A stretch of DNA of 64,000 nt from Gammaproteobacteria bacterium. Lineage in GTDB: Bacteria > Pseudomonadota > Gammaproteobacteria > Steroidobacterales > Steroidobacteraceae. This document shows positions 45,765-53,889 of the stretch, piece after piece. A model generated the notes under the pieces. That model saw only the letters and a program-made list of their open reading frames with translations, was not told the DNA's origin and did not search any database. Within the stretch, counting starts at the first letter, position 1, and every line of letters begins with the position of its first letter. Location of the stretch: contig JANYJY010000046.1 in assembly GCA_025358295.1 (NCBI GenBank), positions 45,077 through 109,076 on the forward strand, written 5' to 3'. A program made the position numbers and the translations under genes.

Positions 45765-47003
45765 ATGGCTTTATACGACTCACAAAATTCAAACAGTGCG
45801 CGGCGAGGGGGCAGCGCAGTGCCCGCATTGGCAATCATGGCTGTCTGCATGCTCAATCAACAGGTGACTGCCGGCGCCGAGCCCATCGGCAGCATCACTC
45901 AGGTATACGATGGTGCGTTGACCTCCGACATTCAGGTCAACACATTCCGCCATATCGACCGACTGTTTCCGGTGCGCGTCGTCAAGCACGGGCCCCATGT
46001 GCTGGCGCTGCCTGCCGCGGCAAAAAAGCTGACCAAGGTCGAGTTTGTCTCGGGCGGCAAAACCTATGATCTCATCGACTACATGGCGTTGAACCGAGTC
46101 ACCGCGCTGCTGGTGTTGAAAGACGGGAAGATTGCCTATGAAGATTATGAGATGGGCAACACGCGGCAGACGCGCTGGATGTCCATGTCCATGGTCAAGT
46201 CGATCACTGCATCATTGGTGGGCGCGGCAATTCAGGACGGACACATCAAGAACATTGATGATCCGGTCGCCCAGTATGTCGCAAAACTGCGCGGCAGTGC
46301 GTACGACGGCGTGAGCGTTCGCCACCTGCTGGAAATGGCCTCCGGCGTGAAATGGGACGAGACCTATACGGACCCTGCATCCGACCGACGCCGCATGCTC
46401 GACGCACAAATCGCGCAACGTCCGGGTGCGATCTTGGATCTGATGGCCAAGCTGCCGCGTGCCGCGGCGCCGGGTACGGTGTGGAATTACAGCACGGGTG
46501 AGACTTTCGTCGTAGGTGCGTTGGTGCGATCGGCTGTCGGCCGGCCGCTGGCTCAATATCTCTCGGAACGAATCTGGAGCAAGGCCGGCATGGAAGCCGA
46601 TGCGACTTGGTGGCTGGAATCGCCGGATGGGCTCGAGATCGGCGGCAGCGGGCTAAGCGCAACTCTGCGCGATTACGCCCGCTTCGGGCTGTTCCTCATG
46701 AACGATGGAATGGCGGGCGGGGAGAGAATACTACCGAGCGGCTGGGTGACGGAGGCCGGCAGCGGCAAATCTATCGGTGGAAGGTTCGTGAACTACGGAT
46801 ACATGATCTGGCCGTTCGCTGCGAGTCCCGGCGCCACCAATCAGGGCGCCTTCCAGGCACTCGGCATTTATGGACAACACATCTATGTCAATCCCCGTGA
46901 GCGGGTCGTGATCGTGGTCTGGAGCGCCCAGTCCAAGCCGACGAACAAGGAGGTCATCGACGACGCGGATTTTTTCGCGGCCGCGACCGCTGCGATCCGC
47001 TAA
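45765..47003 (+). CDS. Serine hydrolase, class C beta-lactamase / 6-aminohexanoate-dimer hydrolase-like
   Basis: 412 residues with a signal-like N-terminus (hydrophobic around 20-38). The SxxK motif is in MSMSMVKSITASLVG (S-M-V-K) and the second motif is WNYSTGETFVVGALV, where Tyr is kept but the usual third residue Asn of YxN is Thr, as in EstB/NylB relatives. GLSATLRDYARFGLFLMNDG is typical of this beta-lactamase-related group. Most are esterases or peptidases, not resistance enzymes. The ATG at 45765 has GGAGA at 45756. Its last 50 bp overlap the convergent TfoX-like gene. Confidence 0.88.
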   Translation: MALYDSQNSNSARRGGSAVPALAIMAVCMLNQQVTAGAEPIGSITQVYDGALTSDIQVNTFRHIDRLFPVRVVKHGPHVLALPAAAKKLTKVEFVSGGKTYDLIDYMALNRVTALLVLKDGKIAYEDYEMGNTRQTRWMSMSMVKSITASLVGAAIQDGHIKNIDDPVAQYVAKLRGSAYDGVSVRHLLEMASGVKWDETYTDPASDRRRMLDAQIAQRPGAILDLMAKLPRAAAPGTVWNYSTGETFVVGALVRSAVGRPLAQYLSERIWSKAGMEADATWWLESPDGLEIGGSGLSATLRDYARFGLFLMNDGMAGGERILPSGWVTEAGSGKSIGGRFVNYGYMIWPFAASPGATNQGAFQALGIYGQHIYVNPRERVVIVVWSAQSKPTNKEVIDDADFFAAATAAIR

Positions 47004-47319
47004 CCGCGATCGCCGCGGATTTCCTTGCCCATTTGACGCACTCGTCGGCATCCTCGAGCGTGTCCGCCGGCACTTCGTAGTAGGTCATGCTCCAGAGGGG
47101 CTTGTCATCAAATGGACGGAATCTCTGCATGCCGCGTGCCTCATAGTCGGCGCGGTTGGATTCATTCACTTTGAAGTACAGGGTGTCGCGCGCGATGATT
47201 CCGAAGAAACGCTCTTGGTGGTAGAGCCCGACGCCGCCGAACATGCGCCGGGAGCTGATCTGTTCGAGCCCGGCAAGTTGCTCGAGCACGTACTGCACGA
47301 AGTCTTTGGTTACAGCCAT
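46954..47319 (-). CDS. TfoX/Sxy N-terminal domain protein
   Basis: 121 residues: FVQYVLEQLAGLEQISSRRMFGGVGLYHQERFFGIIARDTLYFKV is the TfoX N-terminal domain. Only this domain is present; full Sxy/TfoX competence regulators have a second one, so a competence role is not implied. The C-terminus is very basic (RSRPRKNPRRR). It overlaps the convergent serine hydrolase by 50 bp, the largest overlap in the window. Confidence 0.87.
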   Translation of the reverse strand: MAVTKDFVQYVLEQLAGLEQISSRRMFGGVGLYHQERFFGIIARDTLYFKVNESNRADYEARGMQRFRPFDDKPLWSMTYYEVPADTLEDADECVKWARKSAAIAVSGSQRSRPRKNPRRR

Positions 47320-47381
47320 GATGTTGACGCGCTCATAAAGGCGAAGTGACAGTCCGCACGCAATATCTTACGATCATCGCC

Positions 47382-48278
47382 ATGAATTGGAAGGCACACC
47401 TACCGGACATATTTCTAGGCATTTCCCTCGTCATGATCGGAGTGGAGGCTGCATTCAGCCGCATCGCCAAATCCAAGGTGCACTACCGTGCGAACGACAC
47501 ATTCGCTTCGCTCGGCATGCAGGCCGGCAATATTGCAATGAATCTCATGATGGCCGCGGTCGTATTTGCCGGCCTGTCGTGGGCGTATCGCTTCCGTGTG
47601 TTCACCATCTCGCCCAGCTCGCCATGGGCATGGGTTGCGATTTTCTTTTTGGACGACTTCATCTATTACTGGTTCCATCGAATCAGCCATGAATGCCGTT
47701 TCTGGTGGGCGGCGCATGTCAATCACCACTCGTCCCGCGAATACAATCTGTCCACCGCGCTACGTCAGTCGTGGAGCAGCGTGATCGTCGGTACTTGGAC
47801 GCCCTGGATTCCTTTGGCACTGTTGGGATTTCCACCGGGCATGATTCTGGCGCAGCAGGGGTTCAACCTGTTCTACCAATTCTGGATACACACCGAAGCT
47901 ATCCATCGAATGCCGGTTTGGTTCGAGTATTTATTCAATACGCCGTCGCATCACCGGGTGCATCATGCGTCCAATCCCCGCTACCTCGATCGCAACTACG
48001 CCGGGGTCTTGATGGTGTGGGATCGATTGTTCGGCACCTTCGTCGCCGAACGGAATGAAGAGCCTCCGCATTACGGCATCGTGAAGAATATCGAGACATT
48101 CAATCCAATTCGCATTGCATTCCATGAATGGGCGGCGATCGTCCGCGACGTCCGAGTCGCGCATTCATTGCGTGAGGCAATCGGCGTGATCTTCGGGCCT
48201 CCCGGTTGGCGCATGGACGGTCGTGGTCTGACGTCGAGAAATATCCGCTTGGGATGGGAGGTGAACCGTGGGCGTTAG
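47382..48278 (+). CDS. Sterol desaturase / fatty acid hydroxylase family membrane protein
   Basis: 298 residues with several transmembrane helices. Three histidine clusters that bind the di-iron centre are present: HRISHE, HVNHHSS and HRVHHA, plus HTEAIH between the second and third. These integral membrane enzymes hydroxylate or desaturate lipids with O2. Substrate is not predictable. I start at the ATG at 47382 (MNWKAHLPDIFLGISL), as relatives begin shortly before the first helix; a GTG at 47346 has AAGG upstream and would add 12 residues. The 3' end overlaps the RNase T2 gene by 11 bp. Confidence 0.9.
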   Translation: MNWKAHLPDIFLGISLVMIGVEAAFSRIAKSKVHYRANDTFASLGMQAGNIAMNLMMAAVVFAGLSWAYRFRVFTISPSSPWAWVAIFFLDDFIYYWFHRISHECRFWWAAHVNHHSSREYNLSTALRQSWSSVIVGTWTPWIPLALLGFPPGMILAQQGFNLFYQFWIHTEAIHRMPVWFEYLFNTPSHHRVHHASNPRYLDRNYAGVLMVWDRLFGTFVAERNEEPPHYGIVKNIETFNPIRIAFHEWAAIVRDVRVAHSLREAIGVIFGPPGWRMDGRGLTSRNIRLGWEVNRGR

Positions 48279-48954
48279 TGTGCGAGCAGTGCGATTTGTC
48301 GGTTCCGCGGCAGTGATGGTCCTGATGTTCCTGGGCGCCGTCGGCATTGCCTCGGCGCGCCACCACAAACATGCCAGCGGCGGAGCGGTCGGGGAATTTG
48401 AGTACTACCTCTTGTCGTTGTCTTGGTCGCCGGCCTTCTGTCTATCGTCACCGGGCTCTGCCGAGTGCAATGGACCGCGACGCTATGGGTTCATCGTTCA
48501 CGGACTATGGCCGCAAAACGAGCAGGGCTGGCCCGAGAATTGCGACGTCCATCGCTCGGTGCCCGACGATTTGGTACAGAGCATGATCGGCTTGATGCCG
48601 GCCCGCTCATTGATCTATCACGAGTGGTCTGCGCACGGCACGTGCAGCGGGCTGGAGCCCAGGGAGTATTTTGCCCTTGTGCGCCGCGCGTATGAGGGTG
48701 TCGCGATTCCAAAGGAACTATCGAACCCGGGTGCCATCCAGGAGTCGCCTGGAGCTGTTCGCGACGCGTTTATTAGTGCCAATCCACGCCTTCGGGCACA
48801 GTCGGTAGTGGTGACCTGCACGGGACAGGATGTGCCGCGGCTGCGCGAAGTTCACGTCTGTCTGGACCGGGATCTCTCGCCGCGCGCCTGTTCCGCCGAT
48901 GCCATGCGGGGTGCCTGCAAAGCCGCGCAGTTGATCGTTCCACCGATCCGTTAA
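48268..48954 (+). CDS. Ribonuclease T2 family protein
   Basis: 228 residues with an export signal (hydrophobic about 10-28, cleaved near ASA). The two catalytic blocks are CAS1 FIVHGLWPQ and CAS2 HEWSAHGTC, both intact, with cysteines placed for disulfides. It cleaves single-stranded RNA outside the cytoplasm. The GTG start at 48268 lies 11 bp inside the desaturase gene and is preceded by GGGAGGTG. In bacteria such periplasmic enzymes (RNase I of E. coli) scavenge nucleotides. Confidence 0.92.
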   Translation: MGVSVRAVRFVGSAAVMVLMFLGAVGIASARHHKHASGGAVGEFEYYLLSLSWSPAFCLSSPGSAECNGPRRYGFIVHGLWPQNEQGWPENCDVHRSVPDDLVQSMIGLMPARSLIYHEWSAHGTCSGLEPREYFALVRRAYEGVAIPKELSNPGAIQESPGAVRDAFISANPRLRAQSVVVTCTGQDVPRLREVHVCLDRDLSPRACSADAMRGACKAAQLIVPPIR

Positions 48955-48981
48955 TGACTTTCAACCTGCTCGAGGTTCCAC

Positions 48982-49446
48982 ATGGATAGACCGCCCCTGC
49001 CTCCGTTTGACGTGGACACTGCCGCGCAAAAGGCGCGCATGGCCGAGGACGCGTGGAACACCCGCGACCCCGCGCGGGTGGCACTTGCTTACACCGCGGA
49101 CAGTCGCTGGCGCAATCGAGCCGAATTCCTGCAGGGGCGAGACGCCATTCATGCCTTTCTCACGCGCAAGTGGTCGCGTGAGCTCGATTATCGGTTGATC
49201 AAGGAATTGTGGGCCTTCCGCGAGAACCGCATCGCCGTTCGATTCGCCTATGAGTGGCACGATGATGGCGGCCATTGGTTTCGCAGCTATGGCAACGAAA
49301 ACTGGGAGTTCGATGAGCACGGCTTGATGCAGCTGCGAATCGCCAGCATCAACGACCTGCCCATCGCGGAAAGCGAACGTCAGTACCACTGGCCCTTGGG
49401 GCGCCGGCCGGATGACCACCCAACCCTGAGCCAACTGGGCTTATAG
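48982..49446 (+). CDS. DUF1348 / SnoaL-like (NTF2 fold) protein
   Basis: 154 residues. [40 protein letters not shown] and [24 protein letters not shown] are the diagnostic sequences of the DUF1348 group of NTF2-like proteins. A GAGG lies about 7 bp before the ATG. Members are small cytosolic proteins of unknown activity and can bind ligands in a cone-shaped cavity. Confidence 0.9.
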   Translation: MDRPPLPPFDVDTAAQKARMAEDAWNTRDPARVALAYTADSRWRNRAEFLQGRDAIHAFLTRKWSRELDYRLIKELWAFRENRIAVRFAYEWHDDGGHWFRSYGNENWEFDEHGLMQLRIASINDLPIAESERQYHWPLGRRPDDHPTLSQLGL

Positions 49447-49536
49447 ACCCGGTTGGTTGCGGGCTTGCTGGGGTGCGATCTGCCTCAAACCTAAGCCCTA
49501 TGCGGCCGATCGGGCAATTCAAGTAAGATACTCCCC

Positions 49537-50535
49537 ATGGAAACGCACGATCACAGCAGGCAATCGTCCAGCCACGCGCATGACCACGAGCGTGACCACG
49601 CGAGTGAACATGGGCATAACCACAGCCATGCTCACGGTCACTCTCATGGAATAGCCACTCAGGGCATCAACACCCGAATGGCCCTTGCGGTAGGACTGAA
49701 TCTGGTTTTCGTGGTCGTCGAGGGTGGCCTTGGATTCCTGTCCAACTCGGTGGCATTGATCGCCGACGCCGGACATAACTTGAGCGACGTGCTGGGCCTG
49801 GTCCTTGCTTGGACTGCCATGTTTCTGGGGCGCCGGCCTCCGGGAGCGAGATTCACTTACGGTCTCGGCCGCTCGTCTGTGCTGGCGGCGCTGGCAAATG
49901 CTGTCTTGTTGTTGTTGGCTTGCGGTGCCATTGCTTGGGAGGCCGTGGGACGGCTGGCGTCGCCTCCAGCCGTGGCGGGAGCGACTGTGATGGCGGTTGC
50001 AGCCAGCGGTATCGTGATCAATGGCTTGAGCGCCTGGTTGCTGCATGCCGGGAGCCATGGTGACCTGAACCGGCGTAGTGCCTTCATCCATATGCTGGGC
50101 GACGCCGCCGTGTCCGCCGGGGTGCTGCTGGTAGGTGCGATCATTGTGTATACGGGCTGGAGCCGTCTGGACCCCATCGTGAGTCTCCTCATCGTCGTCG
50201 CCATCTTGGCAAGCACCTGGGGACTGCTGCGGGATTCGTTGCACCTCTCACTCGATGGTGTGCCGGCTAACGTAAATTCTTCTGCAGTAATGTCTTATTT
50301 GGCCGATCAGCGCGGTGTCACCGATGTTCACGACTTGCACATCTGGGCGCTGAGTACCACCAGCGTTGCCTTGACCGCCCACCTCGTCGTGCCCGATCGC
50401 GACGCCGAAGACGCTCTGCTCAACACAGTCACTCCAGACCTCAAGCGGCGATTTCACATTCAACATGCGACCCTGCAGATTGAAAGAGATCGCTGCGAAC
50501 ACGGCTGTGAAGCGGCAGCTGAGGCCGAGGCCTAG
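49537..50535 (+). CDS. Cation diffusion facilitator metal exporter
   Basis: 332 residues. The His-rich N-terminus (residues 4-38, with runs of H-x-H) is followed by six transmembrane helices. The zinc-site motifs are in helix 2 (IADAGHNLSDV) and helix 5 (HMLGDAAVSAG, HxxxD). The C-terminal cytoplasmic ferredoxin-like domain starts near 240 (VNSSAVMSYLADQRGVTDVHDLHIW). It exports Zn2+ or similar divalent ions by proton exchange. CzcD/ZitB-like by motifs; ion specificity cannot be fixed from sequence. No metal regulator is adjacent. Confidence 0.93.
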   Translation: METHDHSRQSSSHAHDHERDHASEHGHNHSHAHGHSHGIATQGINTRMALAVGLNLVFVVVEGGLGFLSNSVALIADAGHNLSDVLGLVLAWTAMFLGRRPPGARFTYGLGRSSVLAALANAVLLLLACGAIAWEAVGRLASPPAVAGATVMAVAASGIVINGLSAWLLHAGSHGDLNRRSAFIHMLGDAAVSAGVLLVGAIIVYTGWSRLDPIVSLLIVVAILASTWGLLRDSLHLSLDGVPANVNSSAVMSYLADQRGVTDVHDLHIWALSTTSVALTAHLVVPDRDAEDALLNTVTPDLKRRFHIQHATLQIERDRCEHGCEAAAEAEA

Positions 50536-50553
50536 AGGATTCTTGCCGGCCTA

Positions 50554-51018
50554 CTATTTAAATTGCACGGCGGCGCGTCTGAACACAGGCGTCAGTAGCA
50601 GGCGGAGCAGATAGACAGCGGCCGGCGCCACCAGCATCCAGCCGAGGCCGGCATGCAGGATGGCGTCGCGGAGCGCGACGATGGCGTGTCCCACACCGTG
50701 TTCCATCAGGGCGAGCCCCTCCTTGACTGAAACGGGTTGGGGAGGCGCCCGCATTATCCATTCGCCGAGGCGCACGAAAGGGACGATCAACAGCAGTTGC
50801 GTCGGCGCCATGACTGCCTGGACTATTTGTATTGCCGGCAGATTTAAGCGGAAAGCCAATGCGATCGCCGCGCAAAGGATGGTCGATACGCCGAGTATGG
50901 GAATGTTGCCTACGACCACGCCGATGGCCACGCAGAGCGCCAGCCGGTCGGGCGCAATTCCCTGACCCAGCAGGGCCAGCAGAGGCTCGACAATTTTGCG
51001 GTACAGCCAGTTTCTCAT
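50554..51018 (-). CDS. DUF2062 family membrane protein
   Basis: 154 residues from the ATG at 51018 (MRNWLYRKIVEPLLALLGQG), the usual DUF2062 start; the frame extends 16 residues upstream. The block GIAPDRLALCVAIGVVVGNIPILGVSTILCAAIALAFRLN is typical of the family, which has two or three membrane helices. Unknown role, sometimes linked with glycosyltransferase genes, but not here. Confidence 0.86.
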   Translation of the reverse strand: MRNWLYRKIVEPLLALLGQGIAPDRLALCVAIGVVVGNIPILGVSTILCAAIALAFRLNLPAIQIVQAVMAPTQLLLIVPFVRLGEWIMRAPPQPVSVKEGLALMEHGVGHAIVALRDAILHAGLGWMLVAPAAVYLLRLLLTPVFRRAAVQFK

Positions 51019-51168
51019 GGGAATATTCAACAAAGCGGTTTTATCTGCATAGAGGTCCATTCCCAAGCTATTCGGTGCCCGCCAGGCATCGGATTCTGAA
51101 GTTTACGGAATATCGGCATGGCTTAAGTCCTGTCGAGCCGTTAGAGTCGATTCCAGGGAGAATGACGC

Positions 51169-52761
51169 ATGTCCAATGAAAGTGCGATTCGCCGCGAGGT
51201 CGGAGCTGTTGCTCTGATGTTCACGGGCTTGGGTTCGATCATCGGATCCGGGTGGTTGTTCGGTGCATGGCGTGCCGCGCAGCTGGCCGGTCCGGGCGCG
51301 ATTTATTCCTGGCTTATCGGCGCCGTAATAATCTTGTTCGTCGCCTTCACGTATGCCGAACTCGGCGCTATGTTTCCGGAGTCCGGCGGCGCGGTGCGCT
51401 ATGGACATTATTCGCATGGTTCCCTGGTCGGATTCGTCGCGGGATGGGCCGCATGGATCGCCATCGTGTCCGTGATCCCGGTGGAGGCCGAAGCCTCGGT
51501 GCAGTACATGAGTTCATGGCCTTGGGCGTGGGCTCAACAGCTCTACATACACGCCGCCAACGGCCAGGGTGAGCTGACCATCGGGGGGCTCTACATCGCC
51601 GCCGTGCTCGTTGTGATCTATTTTCTGCTCAATTTCTGGAGCGTGAAGGTTTTCGCCGATACCAACAGCGCCATCACTTTTTTCAAGCTCATCGTGCCGG
51701 CAGCCACGGCCGTGGCGCTGATGTGCACGGGATTTCATTGGGAGAACTTTCACGTCGGAATACACGGCGGACAGCATGTCGGCAACGTCGCCGCGATTCT
51801 CACCGCGGTCGCCACCAGCGGCATTATCTTCAGCTACAACGGGTTCCAGAATCCCGTGAACCTTGCAGGAGAGGCGCACGACCCAGGCAAGAGCGTACCG
51901 TTCGCGATTTTCGGCTCGATCGCGCTGAGCACAGTAGTGTATCTCTTACTGCAGGTTGCCTTCCTTGGCGCCGTGTCGCCGGATCATTTGCATGAGGGCT
52001 GGGCAGCGCTGGAATACAGCTCGCCGTTTGCCCAGCTCGCTTTGGCGCTGAATCTGAATTGGCTCGCCATCCTGTTGTACGCCGACGCCTTCGTCAGCCC
52101 CAGCGGCACCGGCACGACGTACACGGCGACGACCGCCCGCCAGATTTACGCCATGGAGCGCAGCGGCACGGTACCAAAGGTCTTGGGCCGGGTGCATCCA
52201 CGCTTCGGAATACCGCGTCCCGCCATGTGGTTCAATTTGGCCGTGTCCTTCGTTTTTCTCTTTTTCTTCCGCGGCTGGGGCAAGCTCGCCGCCGTAATTT
52301 CGGTGGCCACCATCATCACCTATCTGGTGGTGCCCATCAGTGTGGTGGTGCTCAGGCGCACGGCGCCCAATCTGCACCGGCCGTTACGCGTACCCGGGCT
52401 GCACATCCTGGCTCCCATGGCCTTCGTGCTGGCGACCCTCATGCTGTTTTGGGCGCGATGGCCGCACACCGGCGAGATCATGTTGCTGCTGATTCTGCCG
52501 ATGCCCGTGTACCTGTATTACCAGGCCAAATCGGGCTGGCCGAATTTCGGCAGGCAGCTGCGCGCCGCGTGGTGGCTGATTGCCTACCTGATGGCGATAA
52601 CGGCGCTTTCCTGGGCCGGCAGCAAGGAGTTCGAGGGGCACGACTACATTCCCTATGGTTGGGATCAGCTCTGTGTCGTGCTGGCCTCATTGGTATTTTA
52701 TTCCTGGGGACTGCGCAGTGGCTGGCGCACGCCGGCGCTCGAGGAGCGGGAGAAACAATGA
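51169..52761 (+). CDS. APC-superfamily amino acid permease
   Basis: 530 residues, about 12 transmembrane helices. The start GAVALMFTGLGSIIGSGWLFGAWRAAQLAGPGAIYSW matches the first unwound helix (GSIIGSGW) that binds the amino acid carboxylate. FAGWAAWIAIVSVIP (residues about 85-105) and FSYNGFQNPVNLAGEAHDPGKSVPFAI are conserved. Similar to aspartate or glutamate symporters such as YveA, but substrate is unproven. GGGAG precedes the ATG by 8 bp. Confidence 0.9.
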   Translation: MSNESAIRREVGAVALMFTGLGSIIGSGWLFGAWRAAQLAGPGAIYSWLIGAVIILFVAFTYAELGAMFPESGGAVRYGHYSHGSLVGFVAGWAAWIAIVSVIPVEAEASVQYMSSWPWAWAQQLYIHAANGQGELTIGGLYIAAVLVVIYFLLNFWSVKVFADTNSAITFFKLIVPAATAVALMCTGFHWENFHVGIHGGQHVGNVAAILTAVATSGIIFSYNGFQNPVNLAGEAHDPGKSVPFAIFGSIALSTVVYLLLQVAFLGAVSPDHLHEGWAALEYSSPFAQLALALNLNWLAILLYADAFVSPSGTGTTYTATTARQIYAMERSGTVPKVLGRVHPRFGIPRPAMWFNLAVSFVFLFFFRGWGKLAAVISVATIITYLVVPISVVVLRRTAPNLHRPLRVPGLHILAPMAFVLATLMLFWARWPHTGEIMLLLILPMPVYLYYQAKSGWPNFGRQLRAAWWLIAYLMAITALSWAGSKEFEGHDYIPYGWDQLCVVLASLVFYSWGLRSGWRTPALEEREKQ

Positions 52762-52770
52762 CCGCTCCGT

Positions 52771-53451
52771 TCACCCTGCGGATCGGAAGGTGAGATTCAG
52801 GCGCTGCGAACCCAAGATTTCGTGCCAGCCCTCGCGCAGCGGCAGTACGCCGTGATGATGTAATCGCGCCGGGCCGCCCCAGACGACAACGTCGCCGTGC
52901 TGCAGCGGAATGCGGCGGCATTTATCAGTCCGGGAGTCGCCGCCGAATAAAAACACTGCGGGCAGACCGAGTGACACCGACACGATGGGTGCTCTGAAGT
53001 CGCGCTCGTCCCGGTCCTGATGCAGAGTCAGCCGCGCGCCGGGTTCATATCGGTTGATAAGGCAGGCGTCCGGCACGAAGTCCGAGAAGCCGGCCGCCAG
53101 CGAGGCTCCGCGAGCAAGTTCCATCAATTCGGGCGGCAACGGCGGCCAGTACCTGCCGCTCAGCGGATCGCGGGCTTCGTAGCGGTACCCGTGCCGATCA
53201 CTGATCCATCCCAAGGCTCCGCAATTGGTCATGGCCACCGACATGCGAAAACCGCCGGGCGTGGTCAAACGTCGAAATGGCGCCCCGGTCGTAATGTCGT
53301 CGATGACCGATAATACTTCCGCCACGTTGCCCAGGGCGAATCCGTGCAGCAACCACGCACCCGCTGCAAGCCTCTCATGTCGGGTATCGAGCGAGACATC
53401 TAAGAAAAGATCGCGGGTATGACTAGGCATTTGCGCCTGCACGTCATTCAT
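52771..53451 (-). CDS. alkB: DNA repair dioxygenase AlkB
   Basis: 226 residues, Fe(II)/2-oxoglutarate dioxygenase. LTLHQDRDERDF supplies the HxD iron ligands, LHHHGVLPL the third histidine, and NLTFR the 2-oxoglutarate arginine. INRYEPGARL and VSVSLGLPAVFLFGG are typical of E. coli-type AlkB, which demethylates 1-meA and 3-meC in DNA. The ATG at 53451 or the one seven codons on may be used. It overlaps the 117-residue upstream ORF by 8 bp. No ada gene is nearby. Confidence 0.93.
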   Translation of the reverse strand: MNDVQAQMPSHTRDLFLDVSLDTRHERLAAGAWLLHGFALGNVAEVLSVIDDITTGAPFRRLTTPGGFRMSVAMTNCGALGWISDRHGYRYEARDPLSGRYWPPLPPELMELARGASLAAGFSDFVPDACLINRYEPGARLTLHQDRDERDFRAPIVSVSLGLPAVFLFGGDSRTDKCRRIPLQHGDVVVWGGPARLHHHGVLPLREGWHEILGSQRLNLTFRSAG

Positions 53452-53797
53452 TCAAGATGCGAGTACTCACGGGCCAGGTTACGGCGGGTGGTTCGACCCC
53501 GAGCGGTGAGTCGTGATTGGGATCGAAGGTACTCATTTGACGGCCAAACCATGCGACAAAGCGCGTATCACCGGCCAGTCGCGCCTCGGCGTCGCCGTTA
53601 GCATAGGATTCAAGCGCTTCCTGCGAAATGACGATACGAATCATTCTCGAGCGCTTGTTGGGGCGCAAAGGTTCGCTCGCCAGACGCCACGTGGCGAGAA
53701 TCATCATGTCCTGCGCTCCGCGCGGCACTAAGATTCGCGGATCGTCGCCCAGCTGACGCGCAACTAATTCGCGAAAATGATTGCTGTAGTCCTTCAT
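53444..53797 (-). CDS. Hypothetical protein, 117 aa, coupled to alkB
   Basis: 117 residues, soluble, with Arg-rich helices (SEPLRPNKRSRMIRIVISQEALESYANGDAEARL). Its stop lies 8 bp inside alkB, so the two are translationally coupled. No signal or membrane segment. I do not recognise a domain. The coupling suggests co-regulation with alkB, perhaps in alkylation repair; that is inference only. Confidence 0.6.
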   Translation of the reverse strand: MKDYSNHFRELVARQLGDDPRILVPRGAQDMMILATWRLASEPLRPNKRSRMIRIVISQEALESYANGDAEARLAGDTRFVAWFGRQMSTFDPNHDSPLGVEPPAVTWPVSTRILNE

Positions 53798-53889
53798 CGA
53801 ATCTTAGTCTATGCGCCCCTACGCGACAATAAAGCCTACGGGATGCGTCATTGTAACCAAATAGGCATGTGCAACCGGATACTTCGGCA

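Noticed and set aside
45765..47003. Beta-lactam resistance gene
   Set aside because: SxxK is present but the second motif is YST, and the sequence is closer to the esterase/6-aminohexanoate-dimer hydrolase branch; no evidence for resistance.
46954..47319. Competence regulator TfoX/Sxy
   Set aside because: Only the N-terminal domain is present; single-domain proteins are common and not linked to competence.
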